Assembly: GCF_001618425.1 (NCBI RefSeq)
Contig: NZ_BDCU01000052.1
Span: forward strand, 1 to 51,847
Source of the DNA: Nocardia fusca NBRC 14340
GTDB lineage: Bacteria > Actinomycetota > Actinomycetes > Mycobacteriales > Mycobacteriaceae
Direction of reading: 5' to 3'
DNA length: 51,847 nt
In this document: positions 26,418 through 34,523 of the stretch, piece by piece
Numbering within the stretch: the first letter of the stretch is position 1
How the letters are laid out: every line of letters begins with the position of its first letter
The notes under the pieces: model-generated
Told to the model about the DNA's origin: nothing
What the model saw: only the letters and a program-made list of their open reading frames with translations
Database searches by the model: none
Program-made: the position numbers and the translations under genes

Positions 26418-26869
26418 ATGCTCACCTCCGTCGCGGGCCTGGTGGACGCCCATCGGCGCCTGGCTGCGACGCGGCCGGACTGGGACGAGGTGGTGATGAC
26501 CTGGATCCCGGGCCGGTTCGAACCGGAACTGCCCGGGATGGACCTCGCCGCCGACCCGTTCACCGGAGCCTGGAGGACGCGCAGCGGCATCTTCTCGTCA
26601 TCGACTTGGAGGCACACCGCGTTCTCGGTGCACCGGGCAGCCGTGCGGTGGAACATCACGAGGGCTTGGGCGCGGTTTTCGGCCGCCTGGCGCATCTGTA
26701 CACGATTTCGTTCGACCGCTACATCCGGGACGGGCCGGAGGCGGCACACCGGCGGCAATTGGCGCGCGCGTATTTCTCCTACGAAAGCCTCGCGCGTGAG
26801 CTGGCCTGCGGGGAAAAGTGTCTGCCCCCGCCGCCCGGCGGGTCCGCCACCGGCTCTGGGGATCGATAA
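26418..26869 (+). pseudogene. Hypothetical gene with apparent frameshift
   Basis: Protein-like sequence switches frame near 26562-26580. The first part starts at ATG 26418 (SVAGLVDAHRRLAATRPDWD, then an EVVMTWIPGRFEPELPG segment). The second, in the next frame, begins around HRSLEDAQRHLLVIDLEAHR and continues with LAHLYTISFDRYIRDGPEAA to the stop at 26869. Each part has natural composition, while the alternative frames in the same places are Arg/Ser-rich and poor. I do not recognise the family. It may be a real frameshift, a sequencing error or two short genes. Confidence 0.45.
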
Positions 26870-27078
26870 CCGGCCGGGCGCACGGTGTGGCCGGACCACC
26901 GGTCTGCGCACCGCAACCCGTGTACGACAGTGCTTCTCGTACTAGGGGGTGGCGTGCGCCCTTCGGGTCGCCACCCGTGACCGTCGAGAAATCACTCCGT
27001 GGGTCGATGCGGTGGTCCGACGTGAGGGTGAGGATGGTTCCGTCCGCCACAGGGTGGACAGGGTGGAGTGGAGGTTTT

Positions 27079-27924
27079 ATGAAATTGGAAGCCGGGCAGG
27101 TCGCTGTCGTCACCGGAGCCGCGAACGGCATCGGCAGGGCTGTGGCCGCCGCGCTGGTCGATCGGGGGCTACAGGTGGTTGTGGCCGATGTCGAGGCCGG
27201 GACACTGGCGGGGACCGCCGCGGAACTCGGTGGCCAGGTGCTCGCCGTGCCGACCGACGTCGCCGATATCGATCAGGTCCGGGCCCTCGCCGACCGCACA
27301 CTCGCCGCCTTCGGCCGGGTGGACCTGGTCGTCAACAATGCGGGTGTGGGTGCGGGCGGGCCGAGCTGGGATATCGCCCCCGCGGAATGGGACCGGGTCT
27401 GGTCGGTGAACGTGGGCGGCGTGGTCAACGGTATCCATGTGTTCACTCCGCATCTCATCGCCGGCGGTGGCGGCCATATCGTCAACACCGCTTCGCTCGC
27501 CGGGCTGACCGTCGGCCTGTTCGGGGCGCCGTACGCGGCGAGCAAGAGCGCGATCATCTCGATCTCGGAATCGCTACGAGGCGAACTGGACATCATCGCC
27601 CCGAATATCGGGGTGACCGTGGTGTGTCCGGGCCCGGTGGATACTCGGATGTTCCGAGGTCTGGCGGAGATGGCCGCACCGCCTGCGAACGGGGCGCCGG
27701 AGGCGGAGACGCTGTCCCCGGAGCTCCTGACCGCACTCGCACCCATGCGGGAGGCTGTGGGTGAGATGGCGAAGGAGATGCTGCCCACCGCGCGGGCGGC
27801 CGAGATCATCCTCGCTGCCGTGGAGGCCGGAAAGCTGTACGAGACCACGCATCCGGTGATGGCGCGCGCGGCGCAGGAACGCATCGAGGCAATTCTGGAA
27901 TCGTTCGGTTCCTCCGCCGCATAG
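27079..27924 (+). CDS. Short-chain dehydrogenase/reductase
   Basis: A 281-residue classical SDR. The cofactor motif is TGAANGIG, then NNAG, then the active site Ser in TASLAGL and Y-A-A-S-K (YAASKSAIISISE). VVCPGPVDT is the usual loop. The acidic residue at the end of strand 2 (VVADVEAG) favours NAD(H). The substrate is unknown. GGAGG lies four bases before the ATG. The next small gene follows after 31 bases and is probably in the same operon. Confidence 0.87.
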   Translation: MKLEAGQVAVVTGAANGIGRAVAAALVDRGLQVVVADVEAGTLAGTAAELGGQVLAVPTDVADIDQVRALADRTLAAFGRVDLVVNNAGVGAGGPSWDIAPAEWDRVWSVNVGGVVNGIHVFTPHLIAGGGGHIVNTASLAGLTVGLFGAPYAASKSAIISISESLRGELDIIAPNIGVTVVCPGPVDTRMFRGLAEMAAPPANGAPEAETLSPELLTALAPMREAVGEMAKEMLPTARAAEIILAAVEAGKLYETTHPVMARAAQERIEAILESFGSSAA

Positions 27925-27955
27925 CGAGGAACGATCGGTGAAGAGAGGCGGTGGT

Positions 27956-28279
27956 ATGACACAGCCCGAAGCGCTGGCCCGACCCGCATGGCGCCGCACC
28001 GGAAACGCGCGTTTCCCGCTGGCCGCCGACGTAGGTGGCCGCTGGTGGATCCTGCGCCTGAATCCCTTTCCCGATCACTGCCTGTGGACGCTGTTCGTCG
28101 ACGCGGCGGTCCGCTACGACATCGAAGAAACACCTGCCGCCTGGGGGAAGCTGTCTCCGCGGTCGGCCCCACCACTGGATCCGGCCGTCGCCGAGACAGT
28201 GCTGGCTCCGGTGCGCCACCTGGCCGTCTACGGCAGTGAGGTGGGCCGGCCCTGTGATTGCCTGTTCTGCGACGGCTGA
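27956..28279 (+). CDS. Small hypothetical protein with C-terminal CxCxxC
   Basis: A 107-residue protein that I do not recognise. It has a WWILRLNPFPDHCLWTLFVD segment and ends in CDCLFCDG, a CxCxxC that could bind zinc or iron. No signal peptide or membrane segment is seen. It follows the SDR gene by 31 bases with GAGAGGCGG upstream, so it is likely co-transcribed. Homologues, if any, would show whether the cysteine tail is conserved. Confidence 0.6.
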   Translation: MTQPEALARPAWRRTGNARFPLAADVGGRWWILRLNPFPDHCLWTLFVDAAVRYDIEETPAAWGKLSPRSAPPLDPAVAETVLAPVRHLAVYGSEVGRPCDCLFCDG

Positions 28280-28410
28280 ACCGGCCCGATTCCCAGCAGA
28301 CTCCCAGCTGTCTCACCGGCCTGGGCACAGCGATACGAACTACTGTCGCCGTTATCCGAGGTCCGATCCGGTGTGGTCGGCAAAAACGCGGTATGACAAG
28401 GAGTTTCACG

Positions 28411-28722
28411 GTGAAGCTGAAACCTGCGAGTAGAGCTTTCGCGGCCCTGGTCTGTGGAGTAGGAGTAGCGGGCGCGGCTGTGGCCGGCGCCGGCGCGGCC
28501 GGCGCCGACCCGGGACTCGACAAAAAGATCATCATCAACGGGCAGGAGCGGTCCGATATCGACCGGGTGATCCTGCGCGAGAACATCGAGCGGGAGCTGC
28601 CGGGTTACCAGCTGCCTCCGGGCAGCCCCGGGGTGATCATCCTGAAGAGCGGCGAGGTGCAGCCGGTGCCCGAGGGGGCGGTGCTCCGGCATCGTGACGA
28701 TCGGGTGCCCCCACCGCGGTAG
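28411..28722 (+). CDS. Small secreted hypothetical protein
   Basis: A 103-residue exported protein. Residues 1-33 form a signal peptide (KLKPASR, hydrophobic Ala/Gly/Val core, then AGADPG as cleavage region). The mature part is about 70 residues, acidic and basic mixed, with Pro-rich PPGSPG and no cysteine. I do not recognise it. GTG 28411 is chosen because AAGGAG lies seven bases upstream; ATG 28393 in frame is an alternative but lacks a ribosome binding site. Confidence 0.7.
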   Translation: MKLKPASRAFAALVCGVGVAGAAVAGAGAAGADPGLDKKIIINGQERSDIDRVILRENIERELPGYQLPPGSPGVIILKSGEVQPVPEGAVLRHRDDRVPPPR

Positions 28723-28857
28723 TACTTTCGCCGTCCTACGACGGCAGCCCGAACCGACCCGAGCCGGGCCCCTCGCCACTCGGGTTGCCGGTGGACCGCC
28801 GAGCCGAACCGGCGATGCCACCGATGTTCCGGTAGCCACTGCCCGGCTGCCGGAGCC

Positions 28858-28894
28858 CGTCGGCCCGGTGCGCAGCGTGCGTGCCGGGCCGACG
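28858..28894. terminator. Bidirectional terminator-like hairpin
   Basis: CGTCGGCCCGG and CCGGGCCGACG form a perfect 11-bp stem with a 15-base loop. It lies between the convergent secreted-protein gene and the LysR gene. Confidence 0.65.
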
Positions 28895-28950
28895 GCGTTT
28901 CCACCCCCTGGGTGGACGGCCGGGACGACCCCGACCGGTGGGGGCTGTGG

Positions 28951-29820
28951 CTAAGCGCAGTGCAGGCCCGCGAGCAGCGAATCGAGGATGGGGGTCCGGC
29001 CGGTGTCGGCGCGCAGGACGGCGGAGACGGGGATGCGGAGGCGGTGGTCGGCCAGCGGGAGCGCGGCGATGCCCTCGGTGGAACTGTTGGCGTAGAGAAC
29101 CGTCCAGGCGTCGGGGTGGTTGATCAGCTCCATCGTCGCGGTGTGGTCCGGCGGGATGGGCGGGCCGAAGGTCGGGCCGGTGGGCAGATCGGCGAAGGCG
29201 GTCCGGATGACGTTGTGCAAAAGGAACTGCTCGGACTCCGGAGGGAGGAGCAGCGGGTAGGCGCTGAGTTCGGCGAGGGTGACGTCGGTGCGGCCGGCCA
29301 GCGGATGCGCGGGAGCGGTGGCCAGCGTGAGGTCTTCCACCCACAGTTGCTCGACGACGAGTCCGGCCTGCTGCACACTGCCGCGGATCAGCGCCAGATC
29401 GCAGTCTCCGTCCGCGACGGCCGCGACCCGCTGACGGAACGGTTTGATGACGAATTCGATCTCCGCGCCGGGATGCGCCTCGCGGGTGCCGGCGATGGCC
29501 GACAGCGATCGGGTGGCGAACGACATATTCGCCGCGAGCCGGATACGGGGACCGGTGGTACGAATCGAGGCGCGGATGGCCGATTCCAGACCTAGCATCT
29601 GCTTGGCGAGCGGTAGTAGCCTGGTGCTCGCGTCGGTGGGGACGACCGAACGGGTCGAGCGCTCGAAGAGCTGGACGCCCAGGTCGTGTTCGAGCCGGGC
29701 GATCTGGTGGCTGATCGCCGATTGCGAGATGAAGCACCGGGCCGCCGCCCGGCTGAAGCTGAGCTCCTCGCACACCGCGACGTAGTACGTGAGCTGGCGA
29801 AGTTCCACCTCGATCTCCAT
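28951..29820 (-). CDS. LysR-family transcriptional regulator
   Basis: A 289-residue LysR regulator. The N-terminal winged helix is clear (LRQLTYYVAVCEELSFSRAA, then QSAISHQIARLEHDLGVQLF). The remainder is the substrate-binding domain. It is divergent from ndh with about 100 bp between starts and may respond to a metabolite and control ndh or itself; the target is inferred from position. Confidence 0.9.
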   Translation of the reverse strand: MEIEVELRQLTYYVAVCEELSFSRAAARCFISQSAISHQIARLEHDLGVQLFERSTRSVVPTDASTRLLPLAKQMLGLESAIRASIRTTGPRIRLAANMSFATRSLSAIAGTREAHPGAEIEFVIKPFRQRVAAVADGDCDLALIRGSVQQAGLVVEQLWVEDLTLATAPAHPLAGRTDVTLAELSAYPLLLPPESEQFLLHNVIRTAFADLPTGPTFGPPIPPDHTATMELINHPDAWTVLYANSSTEGIAALPLADHRLRIPVSAVLRADTGRTPILDSLLAGLHCA

Positions 29821-29835
29821 TCATGACCAGAATAG

Positions 29836-29855
29836 ATAAGAGTCATCTCAATTAT
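29836..29855. promoter_or_regulatory. Possible LysR box
   Basis: ATAAGAG and CTCAATTAT form an imperfect inverted repeat in an AT-rich stretch next to the LysR start. It fits the T-N11-A style of LysR sites. It is judged by eye only. Confidence 0.35.
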
Positions 29856-29919
29856 GCGCCCTGAACCCTGAAATATCTTCCTTACGGATGACGGTTCCTA
29901 ATGAGTGAAGGAGGCTGTC

Positions 29920-31224
29920 ATGCACAAGGTCACTGATATCGGCGCCGGCGTCGAGTACGCGGACGTCGTGATCATCGGTTCGGGGTTCGGCGGACTCGCC
30001 GCAGCCAAACAACTGGCCAAAGCGGGAGTGGACTATGTCCTGATCTCGAGCACGCCGGAACACCTGTTCCAGCCGCTGCTCTATCAGGTCGCCACCGGGG
30101 TGTTGGCGTCCGCGGAGATCGCACCCCCGATCGCGAACATTCTGCGCCGGCACAAGGAGGCCGACGTCCGGCTGGGCGAGGTCACCGCCATCGAGCCCGA
30201 CGCCGCCGTCCTGACCTACCGCACCGGCGAAGAGGTCCGCCGGATCCGTTACGGATCGCTGATCGCGGCCACCGGGGCGAGCCAGTCGTACTTCGGTCGC
30301 GACGACTTCGCCGACAAGACCTACTCGCTCAAGACCATCGACGACGCCAAGCTGCTCCGGGCCCAGATCTCGCGGGTGTTCCGCGAGGCGGCCCAGGCCG
30401 ACGAGGAGACCCGGCGGCGGCTGCTGTCGTTCGTTGTGGTCGGCGCCGGGGCCACCGGTGTGGAGGTCGCGGGACAGCTGAAGGAACTGGCGAAGCGGTA
30501 CTACCACGAGGAAGTCTCGGTGACCCTGGTGGAGGGCGCCGGTGCGGTCCTACCGCCGTTCGGCGGCGGGCTGTCGGAGTACGCGAAGAAATCGCTGACC
30601 CGCAGCGGGGTCGAAGTGCTGCTGGGCACCTTCGTCACCGATATCGAAGACGGGCACGTCACGGTCAAGGACAAAGAGGGCGCCGAGCGGCAGATCGACG
30701 CCGAGACCATCGTGTGGTCGGCGGGCGTACAGGCGGGCGGTTTCGCGAAACTGCTGGCCGAGGCCACCGGTTGCGAGACCGACCGCGCCGGACGGCTACT
30801 GATCAACCCCGACCTCACCGTGGGCGGCTATGCCGATATCTATGCGATCGGCGATATGACCTCGCTGAACGGCTACCCGGGCCAGTCGCCGGTCGCCATG
30901 CAGGAGGGTCGGCACGCGGCCGACATCATCAGCCGCGACAAGCACCCGGGCACTCCGTTCGTGTACTGGGACAAGGGCAGCATGGCGGTGATCAGCCGGT
31001 TCAGCGCCGTCACCAAGCTGAACGACAAGATCACCTTCCGCGGTGTGTTCGCGTGGTTCATCTGGCTGGCCGTGCACCTGTTCTATCTCGTGGGCTTCCG
31101 GAACCGGTTCGCCGCGGTGCTGTCGTGGCTGGTGGCGTTCATCGGTACCGGGCGGCCGGGGTTCGAGGAGGTGGACCGGCGACACCTGGAACGGGTGCGC
31201 GAACCCGAACGTTTCGTCGCGTAG
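29920..31224 (+). CDS. ndh: Type II NADH dehydrogenase
   Basis: A 434-residue single-subunit NADH:menaquinone oxidoreductase that feeds the respiratory chain without pumping protons. The FAD motif is IIGSGFGG (18-25), the NADH motif VVGAGATGVEVAGQL, and the second FAD motif YADIYAIGDM. The C-terminal amphipathic/hydrophobic part (FAWFIWLAVHLFYLVGF) is the membrane anchor. AAGGAGG at 29908-29914 fixes the ATG at 29920. A strong terminator follows. Confidence 0.94.
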   Translation: MHKVTDIGAGVEYADVVIIGSGFGGLAAAKQLAKAGVDYVLISSTPEHLFQPLLYQVATGVLASAEIAPPIANILRRHKEADVRLGEVTAIEPDAAVLTYRTGEEVRRIRYGSLIAATGASQSYFGRDDFADKTYSLKTIDDAKLLRAQISRVFREAAQADEETRRRLLSFVVVGAGATGVEVAGQLKELAKRYYHEEVSVTLVEGAGAVLPPFGGGLSEYAKKSLTRSGVEVLLGTFVTDIEDGHVTVKDKEGAERQIDAETIVWSAGVQAGGFAKLLAEATGCETDRAGRLLINPDLTVGGYADIYAIGDMTSLNGYPGQSPVAMQEGRHAADIISRDKHPGTPFVYWDKGSMAVISRFSAVTKLNDKITFRGVFAWFIWLAVHLFYLVGFRNRFAAVLSWLVAFIGTGRPGFEEVDRRHLERVREPERFVA

Positions 31225-31234
31225 CGCCGCGTGT

Positions 31235-31259
31235 GGCGGGCCCGTCGGACGGGCCCGCC
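31235..31259 (+). terminator. Terminator hairpin after ndh
   Basis: GGCGGGCCCGTC and GACGGGCCCGCC are perfect 12-bp complements around one base, so the tip of the stem opens to form the loop. It lies ten bases after the ndh stop. Confidence 0.8.
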
Positions 31260-31450
31260 CGCGGTGCGTCCGAGCGGCGAACTCCAGGTTGCGCGCAGTC
31301 CAACGGCGGGGCCTTTTTCGCTGTTCACGCGAACGCGCGGGGACCGGTCGGTGAACGTCCGGTGTGACCTGCGTCTCGTTAACCGAACCGGCATGTCCGC
31401 GACACGTGACGGACGCCCGGACGCCGTGTCGGGCTGGCCTGCTTGGCATC

Positions 31451-32278
31451 ATGGCTATTACGTCCGTGCTGACGGCTCCGGCTCGACCGGCCGCCGGCGA
31501 GGATCACCGGTCCCGATACGCACTGATCGTCTCCTCCGACACCGACCATCGCATCGCGGCGCAGCGATTGCGGTACAACGTATTCGCAGGCGAGCCGGGT
31601 TTCCGGATCCCCGACGACGGCACGGGCCTGGACGCGGACCGGTTCGACGAACACTGTGACCATATGCTCGTCCGCGACGAGACCACCGGCGAATTCGTCG
31701 GGTGCTACCGGATGTTGCCGCCGGACAGGGTCGCCGCCGCCGGCGGGTACTACACCGCCACCGAGTTCGACCTCACGAATCTCGACCCGGCGGGTTTGCG
31801 GATCGTGGAGATGGGCCGGGCCTGCGTGGTCCCCGATCATCGCAACGGTTCGGTGCTCACCCTCATGTGGGCGGGAATCCTGCATTACATCCAGCTCACC
31901 GGTTACGACCGGGTGATGGGATGCGCCTCGGTCCCCATGCAGAACAGCCCCGGTGACCCGGCCGGGGTCAATGTGCGCGGCGTCCGCGATTTCCTGCTCG
32001 GCAAACACGCCTGCGCCCCCGAGAAGCGCGTCCGCCCCTATCGTCCTGTGGTGGTCGACGGGGTGGCCCTGGACGATCTGCCCGCCCCCGGACGCCCCAA
32101 ACTGCCGCCGCTGCTGGGCGGTTACCTGCGGCTCGGCGCCGAGATCTGCGGAGAGCCCGCGCACGATCCGGATTTCGCCGTGGCGGATTTCGTGGTGTTG
32201 CTGGGGCTCGACACCATCAACACCCGATATCTGGATCGGTTACGCGGCGCGGCCGCGAATTTCGAGGGCGGGCGGTGA
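31451..32278 (+). CDS. GNAT/OlsB-like N-acyltransferase (Rv3027c-like)
   Basis: A 275-residue GNAT-fold protein of the OlsB/haemolysin-like group: RLRYNVFAGEPGF, then EFVGCYRMLPP, then EMGRACVVPDHRNGSVL. In bacteria OlsB-type enzymes N-acylate ornithine or similar amines. Its partner gene, four bases downstream, is a PlsC acyltransferase, the same pairing as OlsB/OlsA and as Rv3027c/Rv3026c. An amino-lipid product is inferred, not shown. ATG 31451 is used because the sequence before it lacks family similarity. Confidence 0.8.
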   Translation: MAITSVLTAPARPAAGEDHRSRYALIVSSDTDHRIAAQRLRYNVFAGEPGFRIPDDGTGLDADRFDEHCDHMLVRDETTGEFVGCYRMLPPDRVAAAGGYYTATEFDLTNLDPAGLRIVEMGRACVVPDHRNGSVLTLMWAGILHYIQLTGYDRVMGCASVPMQNSPGDPAGVNVRGVRDFLLGKHACAPEKRVRPYRPVVVDGVALDDLPAPGRPKLPPLLGGYLRLGAEICGEPAHDPDFAVADFVVLLGLDTINTRYLDRLRGAAANFEGGR

Positions 32279-32282
32279 CATC

Positions 32283-33212
32283 ATGGAAGCCGTCGCGCAG
32301 CAGGTGGACCAGGCGCAGGTGAAGGCTGCCGCCCCGCACGCCTGGATGCCGGTGAGTCCGTGCGGGACCGGTTGTGTGCAGCAGCGCCCCGAGCTCGGTG
32401 TCGCCCGGGCCGGGTTGCGGGCGGCGGGGGCCGTATCGGTGCTGCTCGCCTATCCATTCGTGCACCTCGTCACGCCGCCGTCCCGGCGTTCCGGGGCGCA
32501 GCGGCGGTTCGCCCGGACCCTCCTGCGTGCGTGCGGGATCCGGCTGCGGGTGGTGGACCGGCGCGCGGGAGCCGCGGCGATCGGGCCGCGGTACGCCGCA
32601 CCGGGCACGGGAGTGCTCGTCGCCTGTGGGCATATCGGCTGGGCGGATATCGTCGTGCTCGCCTCGGTGCAGCCGCTCGCGTTCGTGGCGCGGGCGGATC
32701 TGATCGATTGGCCGGTGCTCGGCACGCTGGCCCGGGTGATGCGGGTCATCCCGATCGAGCGGGAACGCCTGCGCCGTCTGCCGGATGCGATCGAGCAGGT
32801 CGGGCACCGGCTCGCCGCGGGGGAGCGGATCGGATTCTTCCCGGAGGGCACCACCTGGTGTGGCCGTGCCTACGGGTCGCTGCGGCCCGCGCTGTTCCAG
32901 GCCGCGGTCGATACCGCGACCCCGGTGCAGCCGGTCCGGCTGCGGTACCTGGACGCGCACGGTAACCGGTCCACCGTCCCGGGTTTCGTCGGGGACGACA
33001 CCCTGGTCGATTCGATCGTGCGCGTGCTGCGTGCCCGGAATCTGACCGCTGAGGTGGTCTTGGCGCCGGTGGAACAGGCGGGCACCGACCGGAAAGAGCT
33101 GGCCCGGCGGTGTGAGCGAGCCGTGCGTGCGGAAGAGCTCTCGGACGCCGCGCACGCGGTGCTGGCGGCAGCGGACCGGCAGCTGACGAAAGCGGCGGTC
33201 ACCTCGGTCTGA
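32283..33212 (+). CDS. PlsC-type 1-acylglycerol/lyso-lipid acyltransferase (Rv3026c-like)
   Basis: A 309-residue membrane-associated acyltransferase. The catalytic H-x4-D is GHIGWAD (His117, Asp122), and the phosphate-binding motif is FFPEGTTW (Glu188). A hydrophobic segment near 46-62 may anchor it. It would esterify a lyso-lipid made by the upstream GNAT protein or lysophosphatidate. The genes are four bases apart and surely co-transcribed. Confidence 0.85.
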   Translation: MEAVAQQVDQAQVKAAAPHAWMPVSPCGTGCVQQRPELGVARAGLRAAGAVSVLLAYPFVHLVTPPSRRSGAQRRFARTLLRACGIRLRVVDRRAGAAAIGPRYAAPGTGVLVACGHIGWADIVVLASVQPLAFVARADLIDWPVLGTLARVMRVIPIERERLRRLPDAIEQVGHRLAAGERIGFFPEGTTWCGRAYGSLRPALFQAAVDTATPVQPVRLRYLDAHGNRSTVPGFVGDDTLVDSIVRVLRARNLTAEVVLAPVEQAGTDRKELARRCERAVRAEELSDAAHAVLAAADRQLTKAAVTSV

Positions 33213-33319
33213 TCCGAGCGGTTCCGGCCGGGCCCACCCGGGGCGGACCCCCCTTCCTGCTGCTGGATATCGACTCGCTCATCTATGTACCGCTAGGCAA
33301 CGGCTCCTTGCCCGCTGTA

Positions 33320-33898
33320 TCAGCGTGCGCTGCCCGTACCCGGCAGGGCGGGGAGGCCCGGCAGTGCGAAGGGCAGCGGCGGCAGGACCGGCAGCAGGAC
33401 CTGCGGCAGCAGGCTGGGCGGGGGCGGCGGGATGTAGGGGTTGGGCATATTCCAGTTCGGCGGCGCGCCTCCGCCGCCGCGCGGATTCTCGTGGCGATCC
33501 CAATCGGCGGGCCGGTCGTAATCGCGGCCGCGGTCGTTGTGTGAATCGCGGTCGGGGTACCGATTGTCGCCGCTGTTGAGGTGGTCCTGCCAGCCGTCGT
33601 AATCCTGCCGGTGGTGGTCCTTATAGCCGTAGTGGCCGTTGTCGTCCCAGCCGAAACCGTCGTTGTCGCCGAAGTCGTCGCCGTCCCAGGCCTGATGATC
33701 GTTGTCGTCCCAGCCGTTGCTGTCCCAGCCGGAGCTATCGCCGAAGCTGTCGCTGGAATCGCTGCTGACGTGGGTCGCGCCGATCTGATCGGCGAGGGCG
33801 GGGCCGGCACCGGCGGCCAGCGGCGCGAGGGTGATGACGGCGAGCGCGGCGATCCGCGCCGCGAGACGGCGGACGCGCTGTTCGTGGTTTCGGTTCAT
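33320..33898 (-). CDS. Secreted Asp/His/Gly-rich low-complexity protein
   Basis: A 192-residue exported protein. The signal peptide is about residues 1-37 (MNRNHEQRVRRLAARIAA, hydrophobic core, ALADQ). The mature first part is extraordinarily rich in Asp, Ser, Gly, Asn, His and Trp, with repeats of the type GWDSNGWDDND. The last part is Pro/Leu-rich (PPPPPSLLPQVLLPVLPPLP). The acidic and His-rich stretch could bind divalent metals; this is inference from composition. It lies downstream of a nested palindrome that may control it. Confidence 0.7.
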   Translation of the reverse strand: MNRNHEQRVRRLAARIAALAVITLAPLAAGAGPALADQIGATHVSSDSSDSFGDSSGWDSNGWDDNDHQAWDGDDFGDNDGFGWDDNGHYGYKDHHRQDYDGWQDHLNSGDNRYPDRDSHNDRGRDYDRPADWDRHENPRGGGGAPPNWNMPNPYIPPPPPSLLPQVLLPVLPPLPFALPGLPALPGTGSAR

Positions 33899-33970
33899 CG
33901 GTGGGGTCCTCACTCGGTCACGCCCCCGTTCGTCATCCGGGGCGGGTCGCACTCCGCGAGTGCTTATTGA

Positions 33971-34021
33971 TACACCAATTACCGTACCGCTGAATAACGG
34001 TACGTTCAATAGGTTGGTGTA
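33971..34021. promoter_or_regulatory. Nested palindromic operator candidate
   Basis: Two inverted repeats are nested in AT-rich DNA. The outer is TACACCAA (33971-33978) with TTGGTGTA (34014-34021). The inner is CGTACCG (33983-33989) with CGGTACG (33998-34004). The site is about 75 bp before the Asp-rich secreted gene and about 110 bp before the rightward leader module, so it could control either. No regulator lies directly beside it. Confidence 0.55.
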
Positions 34022-34128
34022 AAGTGGGGTGATCGGCGCGACACCGGTCGGGGTGCCGCCCGTCGGCCGCGGGCCGCGCCGCCACACGGGTTTGGGGCGT
34101 GCGGGACACAGCGGTGACATATAACGGC

Positions 34129-34374
34129 TACGGTGGTGAGGAAACCGTCGAGCAGCCGTCCGGCTGCCGAATCCGCGGACCCGGCCGCGACTCGCCCCCG
34201 GGCCCACGGAAGCTCCGCTCGGCAGCCCGGCGCCGAGTGCCACGGGTTTCGGATGGGTATTCCCGAAAGGACCCGGCCCCGATCCGACCGGACCGCCGGC
34301 GCGGGACCCCACCCCTTGACCTCTGCCGTACGGAACTCGTGCCGGCAGCGCACACCGAAGATCGGAGCACCACC
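34129..34374 (+). promoter_or_regulatory. Structured leader A (candidate cis-regulatory RNA)
   Basis: This leader is conserved with 35741-36002. A TACGGT -10-like box (34129-34134) is followed by GTGAGGAA and a GCAGCC/GGCTGC hairpin (34152-34167). Next is a CGCTCGG/CCGAGTG stem (34216-34222 with 34233-34239), then a two-part stem CGGGT/ACCCG with TTCGG/CCGAA (34243-34275). A CCGA-AGA-TCGG hairpin lies just before the start codon at 34375. Differences between the copies mostly fall in loops or keep pairing by G-U. No known riboswitch class was recognised. Confidence 0.5.
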
Positions 34375-34521
34375 ATGTACGACGACCATCCCGGCCTGTT
34401 CAGTCACGTCCCCGCCGAACCCGAGCCGTATTCGTTACCGGCCGACGATCACCGGCCGGTCTTCCTCACCGCGGCCCCCGAGACCGACGGCCCCTCCGGG
34501 CCGGACGCCGGAACCAGGTAG
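34375..34521 (+). CDS. 48-residue microprotein, copy A
   Basis: A small acidic, Pro-rich protein: MYDDHPGLFSHVPAEPEPYS, then LPADDHRPVFLTAAPETDGP and a GPDAGTR end. The copy at 36003 has the same length and about two thirds identical residues, strongest at the N-terminus (DDxPGLFSHVPAEPEPYS). It has no signal peptide, membrane helix or cysteine. It ends two bases before the GTG of the PatA-like acyltransferase, so translation is probably coupled. I do not recognise the family. Duplication with conserved protein sequence argues that it is a real gene. It may be a regulator or partner of the acyltransferase. Confidence 0.65.
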   Translation: MYDDHPGLFSHVPAEPEPYSLPADDHRPVFLTAAPETDGPSGPDAGTR

Positions 34522-34523
34522 CG

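Noticed and set aside
26515..26524. GGTTCGAACC, resembling a tRNA T-arm
   Set aside because: No acceptor, D or anticodon stems surround it; it is a palindrome within the frameshifted coding region.
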